Of a stretch of DNA of 64,000 bases, positions 1 through 9,371 are shown piece after piece. The notes under the pieces are model-generated. The model saw only the letters and a list, made by a program, of their open reading frames with translations, did not search any database and was not told the DNA's origin. The stretch covers positions 3,100,001 to 3,164,000 of the forward strand of contig NZ_CP063785.1 of assembly GCF_025860405.1 (NCBI RefSeq), given 5' to 3'. Position 1 is the stretch's first letter, and every line of letters starts with the position of its first letter. Both the position numbers and the translations under genes were made by a program. The DNA is from Tolypothrix sp. PCC 7712. Lineage in GTDB: Bacteria; Cyanobacteriota; Cyanobacteriia; Cyanobacteriales; Nostocaceae.

Positions 1-694
1 GACCAGCAAACAAGATAAACCGAGTCTCAGTTGACAGCCCCAACTCTTGTGCTTGCTTGATTCTAGCTGCTTCCCGTTCACTAGAATTTAAAGAATAGAA
101 AACATCTCCATCCACAGTATTGGGTAGATAGGAAATCCGTTCTGTAATATCTGAGTAACGCTGTTGATATTGTTTTGCAGCTTTAGTATTGCACGAGAGG
201 ATGCGATCAAACTGGCGTACTAATCGGCTTTCCAGCGCGTAATAAGCAGCAGGGAAATATCGCCAGAGAATACCGCCTCCCTCGCTTGAGCCTTTTATTT
301 CCTGCTCAATATCATTATGAATATAAAAAATTCTCTTGCCAGACCAGCCAGAGGCAGCTATTGTCGGTTCTATGCGATGGAATTGCATAAAGTCCGATGA
401 GAAATCGCGCCCTAATAGTGCCATTGTATACTTAACTGTGGTAGGCACTAAACCGCGAATATTGTCGTTCTTTAGCTCAATTAAGGGCATAAACGAAAAC
501 TTTCTGCCAAATAACTCAGCCTCAGACCACTGACCCACAGGCATGTTTGGATCGCCATTACCTGTTCCCACTAGGCGGATGTGGAACTCTTTAGGCGCAT
601 ACTTAATAACATAGCGGATACAAGTCTGGATGCCGCCAATAGTAGGATTCCAGGGATTAAATTGATAGAAAATAGTGAGAGTAGGCTGACTCAT
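1..694 (-). CDS. Glycosyltransferase, GT4-like (C-terminus outside window)
   Basis: The reading frame is open from the ATG at 694 to the window edge, giving about 231 residues. It begins MSQPTLTIFYQFNPWNP, followed by a Gly-rich 'TIGGIQT' loop and, near the edge, 'FILFAG', which matches the start of the C-terminal Rossmann fold of GT-B glycosyltransferases. The expected product transfers a nucleotide-activated sugar to a cell-surface or exopolysaccharide acceptor in the cytoplasm; the substrate cannot be told. AAGGAG lies just upstream of the ATG. The gene starts 29 bp after the stop of the next glycosyltransferase and is probably co-transcribed with it. The donor-binding E-x7-E motif would lie outside the window. 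Confidence 0.75.
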   Translation of the reverse strand, partial: MSQPTLTIFYQFNPWNPTIGGIQTCIRYVIKYAPKEFHIRLVGTGNGDPNMPVGQWSEAELFGRKFSFMPLIELKNDNIRGLVPTTVKYTMALLGRDFSSDFMQFHRIEPTIAASGWSGKRIFYIHNDIEQEIKGSSEGGGILWRYFPAAYYALESRLVRQFDRILSCNTKAAKQYQQRYSDITERISYLPNTVDGDVFYSLNSSEREAARIKQAQELGLSTETRFILFAG

Positions 695-723
695 AATTAG
701 ACTCCTTCATTCTTACCATTGGC

Positions 724-1896
724 TTAGGAAATTTTTGTAGTAACGAGTTTTTTGCCTGGTTGTTGATTAGGCGAATTTACCAGTGCTTCATATAAGCTGA
801 GATTGTCAGCAGCAATTTTTTCCCAGCTGTAGTGCATTTGCAAATACCGTTGAGCATTATCAGCCATTGCCTGCATCTCTTGAGGATGGTGAATTGCCCA
901 ATTCATTTGCTCAACGAAGGAGTCTAAGTTGCCAGCACGGAACAATATACCTCTCTTAGAACCAATTAGCTGTTGATGCGGTGGAATATCGCTAGCAATG
1001 ATGGGAATATTTTCTGACATTGCTTCTAGCAATGCTAATGGCAATCCTTCTAGGTTAGAGGGTAAGGCAAATAATCCTGTGCCGCGCACAATCTCCCATA
1101 AACGTGAACCTTGTAACTCACCTGCAAAAACGATATCGCGATCGCTAGCTACTTGGTCTAAGAGTTGGGCACTAAAGGATTTTGTATCGCTGACTCCCCC
1201 AGCTAGTACCAATTTCCAGCCTTGAGGCTTGAGTTTCTTAAAGGCTTCTAAGAGCAGATCGGGGCACTTTTCGGGAACTAATCTACCGAGAAATAAAATG
1301 TAGCGTCCTGGTGTTAACCCTAAAGAACGTGCATAGGCAAAATTGGGATCGGACGCACCATAAGTTGCTGCCGCATTAGGAATATAAACAGACTGCCTAC
1401 CGTAAGTGTTGCGAAAATAACTGCGTAACTCTTCCGAAACTACAATCATTTCATCGGAAAAGCGAACAGCAGCTTTTTCGCCTTCAAAAATCAAACGGCT
1501 GGACATTTTGCCCCACTTGTTACGTTGCCAATCTAATCCATGACAAGTAACTACAACCTTTGTAGACAAAGATAATTTAGGGAGCCAGCTAAATAAAGCC
1601 GGGCCTAAAGCATGAAAGTGAACAATATCGTAGCGGGTTGTGGTAGATAAAATAGCTCCCAATACTGAGCTAAATAAGGCATCTAATCCCTTCTTGCCAG
1701 GGCAAGGTAGAGAGATAACTTGGACACCTTGAAACTCAGTTTGAGTAAAAGGAGAGACATGTGTAGTGGATGAGCGAGCAAACAAATCAACAGAATGACC
1801 TTTTGCAACTATGCGGGGATAGATTTCTGCACAGTGATGCTCAATCCCTCCTTGTCTCGGAGGGAGACCTTTTGCACCTATAACAGCTATTTTCAT
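724..1896 (-). CDS. Glycosyltransferase family 4 protein
   Basis: This is a 390-residue GT-B enzyme. The N-terminal Rossmann fold opens with MKIAVIGAKGLPPRQGG, typical of a GT4 subfamily common in exopolysaccharide clusters. The C-terminal donor domain has 'FLGRLVPEK' (about residues 202-210) and the E-x7-E motif in 'EGLPLALLEAM' (about 283-293), which binds the sugar nucleotide. The frame can extend to an ATG at 1935, but the family normally begins at MKIAV and neither site has a clear ribosome-binding site, so I chose 1896. It is the first gene of a leftward pair with the partial glycosyltransferase at 1-694. Sugar and acceptor are unknown. Confidence 0.88.
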   Translation of the reverse strand: MKIAVIGAKGLPPRQGGIEHHCAEIYPRIVAKGHSVDLFARSSTTHVSPFTQTEFQGVQVISLPCPGKKGLDALFSSVLGAILSTTTRYDIVHFHALGPALFSWLPKLSLSTKVVVTCHGLDWQRNKWGKMSSRLIFEGEKAAVRFSDEMIVVSEELRSYFRNTYGRQSVYIPNAAATYGASDPNFAYARSLGLTPGRYILFLGRLVPEKCPDLLLEAFKKLKPQGWKLVLAGGVSDTKSFSAQLLDQVASDRDIVFAGELQGSRLWEIVRGTGLFALPSNLEGLPLALLEAMSENIPIIASDIPPHQQLIGSKRGILFRAGNLDSFVEQMNWAIHHPQEMQAMADNAQRYLQMHYSWEKIAADNLSLYEALVNSPNQQPGKKLVTTKIS

Positions 1897-3214
1897 TATT
1901 TTTACTGAACAAGATAGATTATTAGACTCATCCAAAAATTTGCCAATTCTTTGCTTTTTGCTGGGCAGAGCGTAAAAACGGAGCCAGAAAAACTAGAGAA
2001 GTGAGCTTTAAGATAGTTGTAAATTACAAACTACCTGTAAAAATTTTGACAAATTTGGAGACAGATAATTTAGTTATGAGCCGCATTAGTTTTATGCGGT
2101 GCAGATATCTTTGAATATCATGAAGTGAAATTTTAATTTTGGTGAATGCTCACAAATTCTCTTCTCCATTTTGATTGTGCCCAGATAATGTTTTCAAAAA
2201 TCTCCGACAATCTACTTAGAGCGAGATAATTGAACCTCCTTAATAGCTATAAACCTTGTGTAATAGTAGTTTCAGGCTCAGAATCAAGAATGCTGACTGT
2301 GGAATTTACAGAATACAAACTTCTCTGAGTGGCAAATTAACTTTAGGTTAAATCCGAGTTAAACCTAGTATATAAGGCTTATTACCGAAATTGGTTTAAA
2401 GTTAGCGTTAAATTTATACGGGTTTATGAACGGAACATAAAGCCTGTGTAATTACGGTATGGAGAAGTTCGGGATGTACGCTAAAACAACACTTATTTCA
2501 AGCAATGTCAAGCGATCGCCTTTTATACTACTCAAGTAATACCTAGCTTCTTTATTAACTTGTCTGAGATAGCAAAGCCTCTCCCAACAAGGAAAAACTG
2601 GTAAATATAAAGAATTAGTAAAATTTTTGCTTACTTTTAATTATTTCCTTGCAAAAAATTCTTCAATATTCCGCTCCCAATGAGTTTAAGCTAGGGTTAA
2701 TACAGACTTTGTGTCACAACACTGAGTCTTAGTTGAGATGCAAATAACCAGAGTGCTTGTCCGGAATTTAATTACAATTCTTAATAAAACTCTCACGATC
2801 TCGACGGTATGTACTTAAAAGGTGTAAACCTAGTAATACTGGTTACAATTTTCAGCAGTGACTGAGCAACTCTGAGAATTTCCGTTGGTTTTCGTAACCT
2901 TTAATAAGCTCAAATCCTTGCTATATAAAGGTTACTGCACCATAACTTCTCTAAGAGATTCCAGATTGCATCAACAAATCAAGCTAAAATCACAACTAGT
3001 ATCAGGCTAGTAATTGCAAAATTTCCTATAATGTGTTATTAGTGAAATCTTAACTTAAGTTAATTCCGAGTTAACAAAGAGTAAACGATTTCAGGTTAAA
3101 TCGCTAAATTACGCACTAATGGCAGACACGTATAAATTGCATAGAGCCTGAAATAAATAATTAATTTAGAAAACATAGCAATTCCTATTAACGCAATAAG
3201 GAGCGGGTGAGATC
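1897..3214. other. Long AT-rich divergent intergenic region
   Basis: About 1.3 kb separates the leftward glycosyltransferase pair from the rightward kinase genes. I found no credible coding frame. It is AT-rich and carries repeated TTAA-containing words, including a partly palindromic stretch near 2347-2368 and a related stretch near 3060-3105. It must hold the promoters of both flanking transcripts, but I could not place a -35/-10 pair with confidence. Confidence 0.5.
3198..3203 (+). promoter_or_regulatory. Ribosome-binding site AAGGAG
   Basis: A strong AAGGAG ends 11 bases before the ATG at 3215 and fixes the start of the nucleotidyltransferase/kinase fusion. Confidence 0.7.
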
Positions 3215-4732
3215 ATGCCAGCACTCCAGGTTGTGCAAATACTTAATAACTACCTAGACCAAAAAAATATTCGTTACTGTCACTGGAAGAGTAACGAGCA
3301 TGTTGATGCGGCGGTAGAAGGCAAAACCGATCTAGATGTTTTAGTTGATGAAAACGAGAAAGAAAATCTCAAGCAGGTTTTAAGCGAAGTTGGTTTCAAG
3401 TATTTTGAAGCAATTCCCTGCCGTAGATATGTTGATATTGATGATTATTTAGCTATTGATAGAGAGACAGGAATTTTAGTGCATCTCCATTTGCACTATC
3501 GTCTAGAGTTAGGGGAAAAGCATCTTAAAGGTTATCGTCTGCCTTGGGAAGAGTTGTTATTATCTACTCGGATTTATGACAACGAAAATCAAATTTATAT
3601 TGCTGAACCTAACATTGAAACAATTATATTAATTGTCCGTGCGGTACTCAAAGTTAGAACTCGCGATAGCTTCAAAGCTATGTTGGGTAAGGATTATTTT
3701 AAAGGAGATTTTATTCGGGAATTTCGGTGGTTAAAAGAAAGGATAGACCTATCGAAGATTCAGCAACTCAGCGAAGAACTTTTAGGTAGTAAAGCTGCGA
3801 AGTTAGTTTTAGATGTAATTAACAGCGAATCAAATCTCAAGCTGTTATTAAAATCTGGTAATCCTATCTACTCATCTTTACAGAAATATCGCTATTCCAA
3901 TCCATTATTCTCTAGATTTTTACGCTGGCAGAGGGAATTTAAATCTCTTTATTACAAGAGCATGAGAAAGTTTTTCCAAGCTCCCGTTCCTGCTCACAGA
4001 ACACCTACTAATGGCGGAATAATTATTGCTGTTCTGGGTGCAGATGGATCTGGTAAATCTACTGTTACTGGTGAGATTACAAAATGTTTTTCTCATAAAC
4101 TTGATGTTCTGCCTGTGTATCTAGGTAGTGGCGATGGCCCTGCTTCTTTAATCAGATTGCCTTTAGTTTGGGCAAGTAAAGTTGGTCAAGTTCTGCGCTC
4201 AAAGAAATCGCGTAATCAGTCCAATCATGCTCACAAGTCCTCCAGCTCATCAGGAAGTTCTAAGCGGAAATCAAAATTCTCCATTCTTGGTAAAGTCTTA
4301 TGGGCAATTACTTTGGTTTACGAAAAGCTGCAAAAACTGCAGCAGTCTCGTACAGCCAGAGATAGAGGCATGATGGTGATTTCCGATCGCTATCCCCAAA
4401 CCCAGATTCTCGGCTTTAATGATGGGCCTTTGTTAAGTAGTAGTAATCAAGAAGCTTCTCCGTATCCTGCTGTTCTACAAAAATGGGAGTTGCAACGCTA
4501 TCAATACATGGTAAATACCATGCCTCCTGATTTAGTCATCAAGTTGCACGTCACCCCCGAAATTGCTTTAGCGAGAAAGTCAGATACACCACCAGAAATT
4601 GCAAAGCAAAAAGTAGAGGCTGTGCATAAATTTAAGTTTCCTCCACAAACTATGGTGGTGAACATTGATGCAACTCAACCTCTCGATCAAGTTTTATTAC
4701 AGGCAAAATTGGCTGTATGGGACAATCTCTAA
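3215..4732 (+). CDS. Nucleotidyltransferase-like / thymidylate-kinase-like fusion protein
   Basis: A 505-residue protein with two recognisable parts. The N-terminus has 'GKTDLD' at residues 36-41, the G-x-x-D-x-D pattern of minimal nucleotidyltransferases. The C-terminal half has a Walker A loop 'GADGSGKST' (275-283) and 'SDRYPQT' (about 390-396), resembling the DR(Y/F) region of thymidylate kinases. A Ser/Lys-rich stretch (about 329-355) sits inside the kinase part where a lid would be expected. Proteins of this general form occur in polysaccharide loci, but their substrate is not established, so I give no reaction. The next P-loop gene starts at or just after its stop, which suggests an operon. 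Confidence 0.75.
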   Translation: MPALQVVQILNNYLDQKNIRYCHWKSNEHVDAAVEGKTDLDVLVDENEKENLKQVLSEVGFKYFEAIPCRRYVDIDDYLAIDRETGILVHLHLHYRLELGEKHLKGYRLPWEELLLSTRIYDNENQIYIAEPNIETIILIVRAVLKVRTRDSFKAMLGKDYFKGDFIREFRWLKERIDLSKIQQLSEELLGSKAAKLVLDVINSESNLKLLLKSGNPIYSSLQKYRYSNPLFSRFLRWQREFKSLYYKSMRKFFQAPVPAHRTPTNGGIIIAVLGADGSGKSTVTGEITKCFSHKLDVLPVYLGSGDGPASLIRLPLVWASKVGQVLRSKKSRNQSNHAHKSSSSSGSSKRKSKFSILGKVLWAITLVYEKLQKLQQSRTARDRGMMVISDRYPQTQILGFNDGPLLSSSNQEASPYPAVLQKWELQRYQYMVNTMPPDLVIKLHVTPEIALARKSDTPPEIAKQKVEAVHKFKFPPQTMVVNIDATQPLDQVLLQAKLAVWDNL

Positions 4733-4746
4733 CTCACACTAATTTG

Positions 4747-5538
4747 ATGAATACCAACAGTGAACAGCCACTAATATTAGAGTTTGTCGGATTACCTGGT
4801 GCTGGTAAGACTACTGTCTGTCGTGAAGTTGCTTCACGATTAAACAACCAGGGAGTATCTCTGGTTGGTGGCGATGAAATTTTGCAGCAGTGGAAGCAGC
4901 AAAGTACTTGGCAAAGACTGATCAAACTGATTCCACAAACCCTGAATCAATGGCAGATTTTGCTGTACTCGCTGTTTTTGGCATTCCAAGTCAAACCGAT
5001 TAATAAGCAAAGTTTTGCTAAAGCTGCCAAGATTTTTGCCAATGTTAAACGGCTGGATGCGATCGCCTTTGGCGCTGCACGAAGCGCGATTGCGCGCAGC
5101 GCAGCGCCAAGTCCTCAAAATTCGCAAATCATCTTACTCGACCAAGGCTTATTGCAAGAAACTTGGTCAGTAGGAATCACTGGTACCACTCCATCTGCAG
5201 AAAGCATCAAGCAGGAATTAGCGCTGTTGTTCCACCAAAGACCGATGGCGATCGTTTATTTCCAAATAGATGTAGATACTGCACTTAAGCGCATCCAAAA
5301 CCGTCCAACAGCTGAAAGTCGTTTTGATCGGATGCATCCCGAAGCAGCGCAGCAATTGTTGTCTAAATATGTTGCTTATCTGCAAGAAATTGTTAACTGC
5401 GCGCAAAGTTTCAACATTCCCATTCTAGAAATTGATAGTTCACTGCCTATAGATGAAAAAGCACAACGTATTTTAACCTGGATGAACAATGATTTTATTG
5501 CTCAACGTGAACCTGTTTGTGTAAACAATGTGATGTAA
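4747..5538 (+). CDS. P-loop nucleoside/nucleotide kinase-like protein
   Basis: This is 263 residues from the ATG at 4747; an in-frame ATG at 4717 would overlap the upstream gene by 16 bp. Neither has a clear ribosome-binding site. The Walker A loop 'GLPGAGKTT' is at residues 15-23. Later 'LLDQGLLQE' resembles the acceptor/Walker B region of thymidylate-kinase-like P-loop proteins. It probably phosphorylates or binds a small nucleotide-like substrate in concert with the fusion protein upstream. An Ala/Arg-rich insert (FGAARSAIARSAAPS) is encoded by a GC-rich hairpin repeat that looks inserted in frame. Substrate unknown. Confidence 0.7.
   Translation: MNTNSEQPLILEFVGLPGAGKTTVCREVASRLNNQGVSLVGGDEILQQWKQQSTWQRLIKLIPQTLNQWQILLYSLFLAFQVKPINKQSFAKAAKIFANVKRLDAIAFGAARSAIARSAAPSPQNSQIILLDQGLLQETWSVGITGTTPSAESIKQELALLFHQRPMAIVYFQIDVDTALKRIQNRPTAESRFDRMHPEAAQQLLSKYVAYLQEIVNCAQSFNIPILEIDSSLPIDEKAQRILTWMNNDFIAQREPVCVNNVM
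5069..5110. repeat. GC-rich hairpin repeat inside the P-loop kinase gene
   Basis: The arms TTGGCGCTGC (5069-5078) and GCAGCGCCAA (5101-5110) form a perfect 10-bp stem around a GCGC-rich middle. The stretch is far more GC-rich than the surrounding gene, adjoins a HIP1 site and keeps the reading frame. It resembles small dispersed repeats of Nostoc-type genomes. Confidence 0.55.
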
Positions 5539-6255
5539 ATATGCTCATATTTACTCTGTTTAGCTAGGATTTATCAGCAAAAAACAACAACAGCTTGATT
5601 GCAACAAGAACTCTTGAAAATCGTTAGAAAATAAAGAATCATAAATGTGTTCATTGTTTATTGAATGTTGAAAATCAAACATTAACCAACATAGTGCTTA
5701 ACACCAAATATCTGCTCAAAATTTTAGTTAATTTGAGCAGGTATTTTCCTGATTTTAAATTAGTACTTTGACTTAAATAAAGCATACATATAAATGTCAT
5801 AATTAAAGCTCAGTACAATTATGATTGTATGCGTAAGATTTTCTTTAAAAAGAGTATATTAATCGCAAATATTGGGTTATTTATAATAAATAAAGTTTAT
5901 ATGAAGTTTATGATAAAGTCTTTGATTATACCTACATTACGTATTAATTAGATATAAAATAAACAAGATGACTTACGCATTAACAATACATACAAACTAT
6001 TATTTGCGTATGGATTACAGGCTTTTGAGATTGATGTTTTGAAGTGCTTAAGCAATTGTTTAGCAGTAATCTGAAACTCTGCGATCGCACTTGTAAAAAG
6101 CATTTGAGCTACTCTTCAAAGGATGATTTACAAAAGCCAAAAAATGTATTTTTGTGTATCACAAGGTACTAAATTTTTGTATTGCGTAAGTTCTGAACAT
6201 GAAGCTATAGCGTTTATCAATCTAGTGAAGTACTTTTTGCAAGATACTTATTTTC
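5539..6255. other. Intergenic region with the leader of the first propeller gene
   Basis: No coding frame is visible. From about 5886 to 6200 the sequence aligns by eye with 9007-9320 upstream of the second propeller gene. Shared words include TTACGCATT near 5985, GTATGG near 6008, GATGATTTAC near 6122 and TGCGTAA near 6184. The duplicated block suggests a conserved regulatory or transcribed leader. Confidence 0.5.
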
Positions 6256-6407
6256 ATATAGGATTCATATTTGATTTCTGAACTAGACGTAGGGTGTGTT
6301 GTCGCGTAGCGCAACGCACCAAAGCTGAGAATACGGTGCGTTACACTTCGTGATAACACACCCTATACATACTTAGATTTTTCAATAATCAAATCGGATT
6401 CCTATAT
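6256..6407. mobile_element. MITE-like nested inverted-repeat element, about 152 bp
   Basis: The outer arms (about 6256-6276 and 6387-6407) pair as ATATAGGAttcatatTTGATT with the reverse complement of AATCAAATcggATTCCTATAT. The inner arms, 6290-6320 and 6335-6365, start TAGGGTGTGTT and end AACACACCCTA, giving an imperfect 31-bp stem. There is no coding capacity. It sits in the leader of the first propeller gene and is absent from the paralogous leader of the second. Confidence 0.7.
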
Positions 6408-6495
6408 AAAAGGTTCTTGTGTAATTCAGTAGCCTGGAAAACGCTAAATCTCCAATCAATTTATTGTATCCACAGGAATTTCAACAGCAAAAAGA

Positions 6496-8406
6496 ATGGC
6501 ACAATTAGTACAGATTATCTACACTTCTCAGTTCAAACCTCCTATTTCTGAATCCAATCCTTTAATAGTTGCCAGTCCAGATCCATCAGGGATTGTTTAT
6601 ATTGACCATTTGCAAAACCTGTTTATTGCGGATGGCGAAGTAGATGAGATGAAAACTAGATTCGTCTCAAAAAACCTGTTTGAAACTACTCTGACAGGTA
6701 GTTATGTGGATAATAATTTAAATGGCATGAATTTTACGCAAGAGGCAACAGGGATTACTTATAATCCCCAGAATCGTTTCCTCTATATTTCTGATGATGA
6801 CAGGAATAGAATTTATCAAGTAGATCCCGGACAAGATGGACTATACAGTACATCAGATGATGTAGTGACTTATTTCAGTACTAAGCTCAGTGATAGTAAG
6901 TTTGACTCAGAAGACGTTGCATATTCAACCAGAACAGGTAATTTATGGGTGGTTGATGGTTTAAATGCAGAGGTTTACCAATTTACTACTAGCGGTCAAT
7001 TAGTTAGTCAATTTGATACAGCTACAATTGATGTTTCTGATACAACACCAGGAATTCAAGGAATTCTTGACCCCGAAGGAATTGTGGAAGACCCCTTGAC
7101 TGGGAATTTATTTCTTGTAGGTAGACCAATAACTGAGGCAGGTAAAGCAGTTTATTATGTATTTGAAGTGACAAATACAGGTCAATTTGTCAGCAAGATT
7201 GATATTTCCGCAGCAAATCCCAATAAACCTGCTGGTATTACTATTGCACCCAATAGTCAAGATTCTTCCAAGAGAAGTCTTTATATTGTTGATCGTGGTC
7301 TTGATAATGACGATCATCCTGATGAAAATGATGGTCGAATTTACGAATTTTTACTAGATGGTAATGGTAGTACCAATCCAACCCCTGATACAACCTCAGG
7401 TGGTACGCCAACATCAGGTGGTACAACATCAGGTGGCACAACATCGGGTGGTACGACATCGGGTGGTACAACAACATCGGGTGGCACAACATCAGGTGAT
7501 ACAACAACATCGGGTGGTACGACATCAGGTGGTACAACAACATCAGTCAGTAGCACATCATTGGACTCTAAATTCACAACTGTATTTGTGGCTAACAGTG
7601 CTAGCACTAGCACCACTAATACTTTTGGAGGAGTAAGTTTTGATAAACAAGACATCTTAGCTTACAACCAGAATACAAAAACCTGGTCTATGTATTTCGA
7701 TGGTTCGGATGTATTCAACAGTGGCAGCTCAAACCTCAAAGATGTCCGTCTTCGCGATTTTCACATCAATAGTGATGGCTCAATTTTGTTTGCTATTAAT
7801 CAAAGCGTTACATTACCAGGTGGGATAAAAGCAGATGAATACGATGTCATCAAGTTTAGCCCTACTTCAACTGGTGACAAAACTAGTGGCACATTTCAAC
7901 TTTATTTGGATGGATCTAACGTAGGATTAGACCCTGGAGTCAAAAGTGAGGTAATTGATGGAATCGCTATAGATTCAGATGGTGCTTTAGTAGTTAGTAC
8001 CAGGAATGGTTTTAAAGTTCCTGGAGCATCTGGTACAGAACTAACTGGTTCGGGTGAAGATCTAATCAAGTTCAACAGTACTTTAGGAGACAAGACAGTT
8101 GGTACCTGGACAATGCTTTTTGATGGTTCTCTAGTAGGTCTCAAGGGTAATAATATTGATAGTTTTTGGTTAGACTATGATGCTAACAAGAATATTAAAT
8201 ACATTTATCTAAGCACCGAAAACAATTTTAGCATTACCAATAATAGTAAGACCATTACTGGTAGTGCTGGTGATATCCTACGCTTTACTCCTACCTCACT
8301 TGGTAACGATACTAAAGGTAGTTTTGAACTGATAACCAGACTCGATGGACTAGGTGCTTCTACTATTGAAGGTCTTGCCGTTAACCCAAATTTTTCAGGT
8401 TTTTAA
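6496..8406 (+). CDS. Two-domain beta-propeller protein with TTSGG linker (paralogue 1)
   Basis: A 636-residue protein. Residues about 1-295 look like an NHL/SMP-30-type propeller with motifs such as 'PDPSGIVY', 'EATGITYNP', 'LYISDDD', 'GNLWVVDG' and 'DPEGI'. A Thr/Ser/Gly linker of TTSGG-type repeats covers about 299-351. Residues about 355-636 form a second repeat domain with recurring 'FDGSDV/LDGSNVGL', 'DFHINSDGS' and 'DILRFTPTSLG'. There is no N-terminal signal peptide. Acidic, Gly-rich, Asp-rich loops suggest an extracellular protein, perhaps exported by a type I system, which is inference. The protein ends in NFSGF. It is about half identical by eye to the next gene. Function unknown. 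Confidence 0.72.
   Translation: MAQLVQIIYTSQFKPPISESNPLIVASPDPSGIVYIDHLQNLFIADGEVDEMKTRFVSKNLFETTLTGSYVDNNLNGMNFTQEATGITYNPQNRFLYISDDDRNRIYQVDPGQDGLYSTSDDVVTYFSTKLSDSKFDSEDVAYSTRTGNLWVVDGLNAEVYQFTTSGQLVSQFDTATIDVSDTTPGIQGILDPEGIVEDPLTGNLFLVGRPITEAGKAVYYVFEVTNTGQFVSKIDISAANPNKPAGITIAPNSQDSSKRSLYIVDRGLDNDDHPDENDGRIYEFLLDGNGSTNPTPDTTSGGTPTSGGTTSGGTTSGGTTSGGTTTSGGTTSGDTTTSGGTTSGGTTTSVSSTSLDSKFTTVFVANSASTSTTNTFGGVSFDKQDILAYNQNTKTWSMYFDGSDVFNSGSSNLKDVRLRDFHINSDGSILFAINQSVTLPGGIKADEYDVIKFSPTSTGDKTSGTFQLYLDGSNVGLDPGVKSEVIDGIAIDSDGALVVSTRNGFKVPGASGTELTGSGEDLIKFNSTLGDKTVGTWTMLFDGSLVGLKGNNIDSFWLDYDANKNIKYIYLSTENNFSITNNSKTITGSAGDILRFTPTSLGNDTKGSFELITRLDGLGASTIEGLAVNPNFSGF
7390..7548 (+). repeat. Degenerate 15-bp coding repeat (TTSGG linker)
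   Basis: Units of ACA-ACA-TCA-GGT-GGT type, with synonymous changes and some 18-bp variants, encode the Thr/Ser/Gly linker between the two propeller domains. Length variation by slippage would change the linker but keep the frame. Confidence 0.8.
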
Positions 8407-9371
8407 TTACGTTGACGTAACACCAATTCTCTAAAATTTAGCAATATATGCAAACTTCAAAACCACTAGATAATGTACATTGCTGAATTTTTAATTGGTA
8501 TAACTTGACTACCTAATCTCAATTACAAGGCTAGCGGTCAATTTCTTCGCATCTACCATATATTTTGGCTTTTATCTATCAAGACTATAAGCATTTTTGT
8601 AACCAAAACCAACCTAATTGATAGAAATCATCCAAACTATACCAAATATGATTAATGTATAGCAAAAAAGAAGTTTGGTATTATTTAATTTAGTAAAATC
8701 AAGCCATAGTAATTCTTGATAATAAATTTTAAAAATTTCAAATATCTAAATTGTTAACATTATCCTTTCAAGCATTCGGTTTTCACGACTCTCATGATCA
8801 ACCAATTAGGCTGAATTGAGGTTATAAAATATTCTATTTTTCTCCAAAAAACAAATATTTAGCCTTAAGATTTTTTTACATCGTAGAGCAATTTGGATAA
8901 ATTCTATCTTATCGCTCTTCAGTAATAATTTTTATATGCCTTATATTTATCGTGTAAAAAACATATTAAGCATAGATATTTTAAATATAAATCTTTGATA
9001 AAGCTTAAATGAATTTTATAAAAAAGTATTTGATTTTACGTATATCAGAGTATTAAATAGATGTAATATTAACACTAGAGTTTACGCATTGACAGTACGT
9101 AAAAACTATGTTGAACGTATGGCGTTCAGGATTTTCAATGTGATTCTTTGCTGCTGTTTTAGCAAGCTCTATCTAGTGGCAAGCTGATACGCTGTAACAA
9201 CACTTTGTAAAAGGATTTATGTAAGTCATCAAAAGATGATTTACGCAGCCTGAAATGACAACTTTTAGTAAATTCACAAAATCCTGAATTTGTCTGGTGC
9301 GTAAATTTTTAACTGCTTGATCAAGTTACAAGCAAGCTGTTTGACTCAAAATAATTTCATCAAAAAAAGCA
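8407..9371. other. Intergenic region with the duplicated leader of the second propeller gene
   Basis: No coding frame is visible. It begins with a short palindrome (TTACGT-TG-ACGTAA, 8407-8420). From about 9007 to 9320 it aligns by eye with 5886-6200, sharing TTACGCATT, CGTATGG, GATGATTTACG and TGCGTAA in the same order. The MITE present in the first leader is missing here. Confidence 0.5.

Noticed and set aside
7241..7655. Several minus- and plus-strand frames over the propeller linker
   Set aside because: They are shadows of the low-complexity TTSGG repeat, giving His/Leu/Met or Pro/Val repeats.
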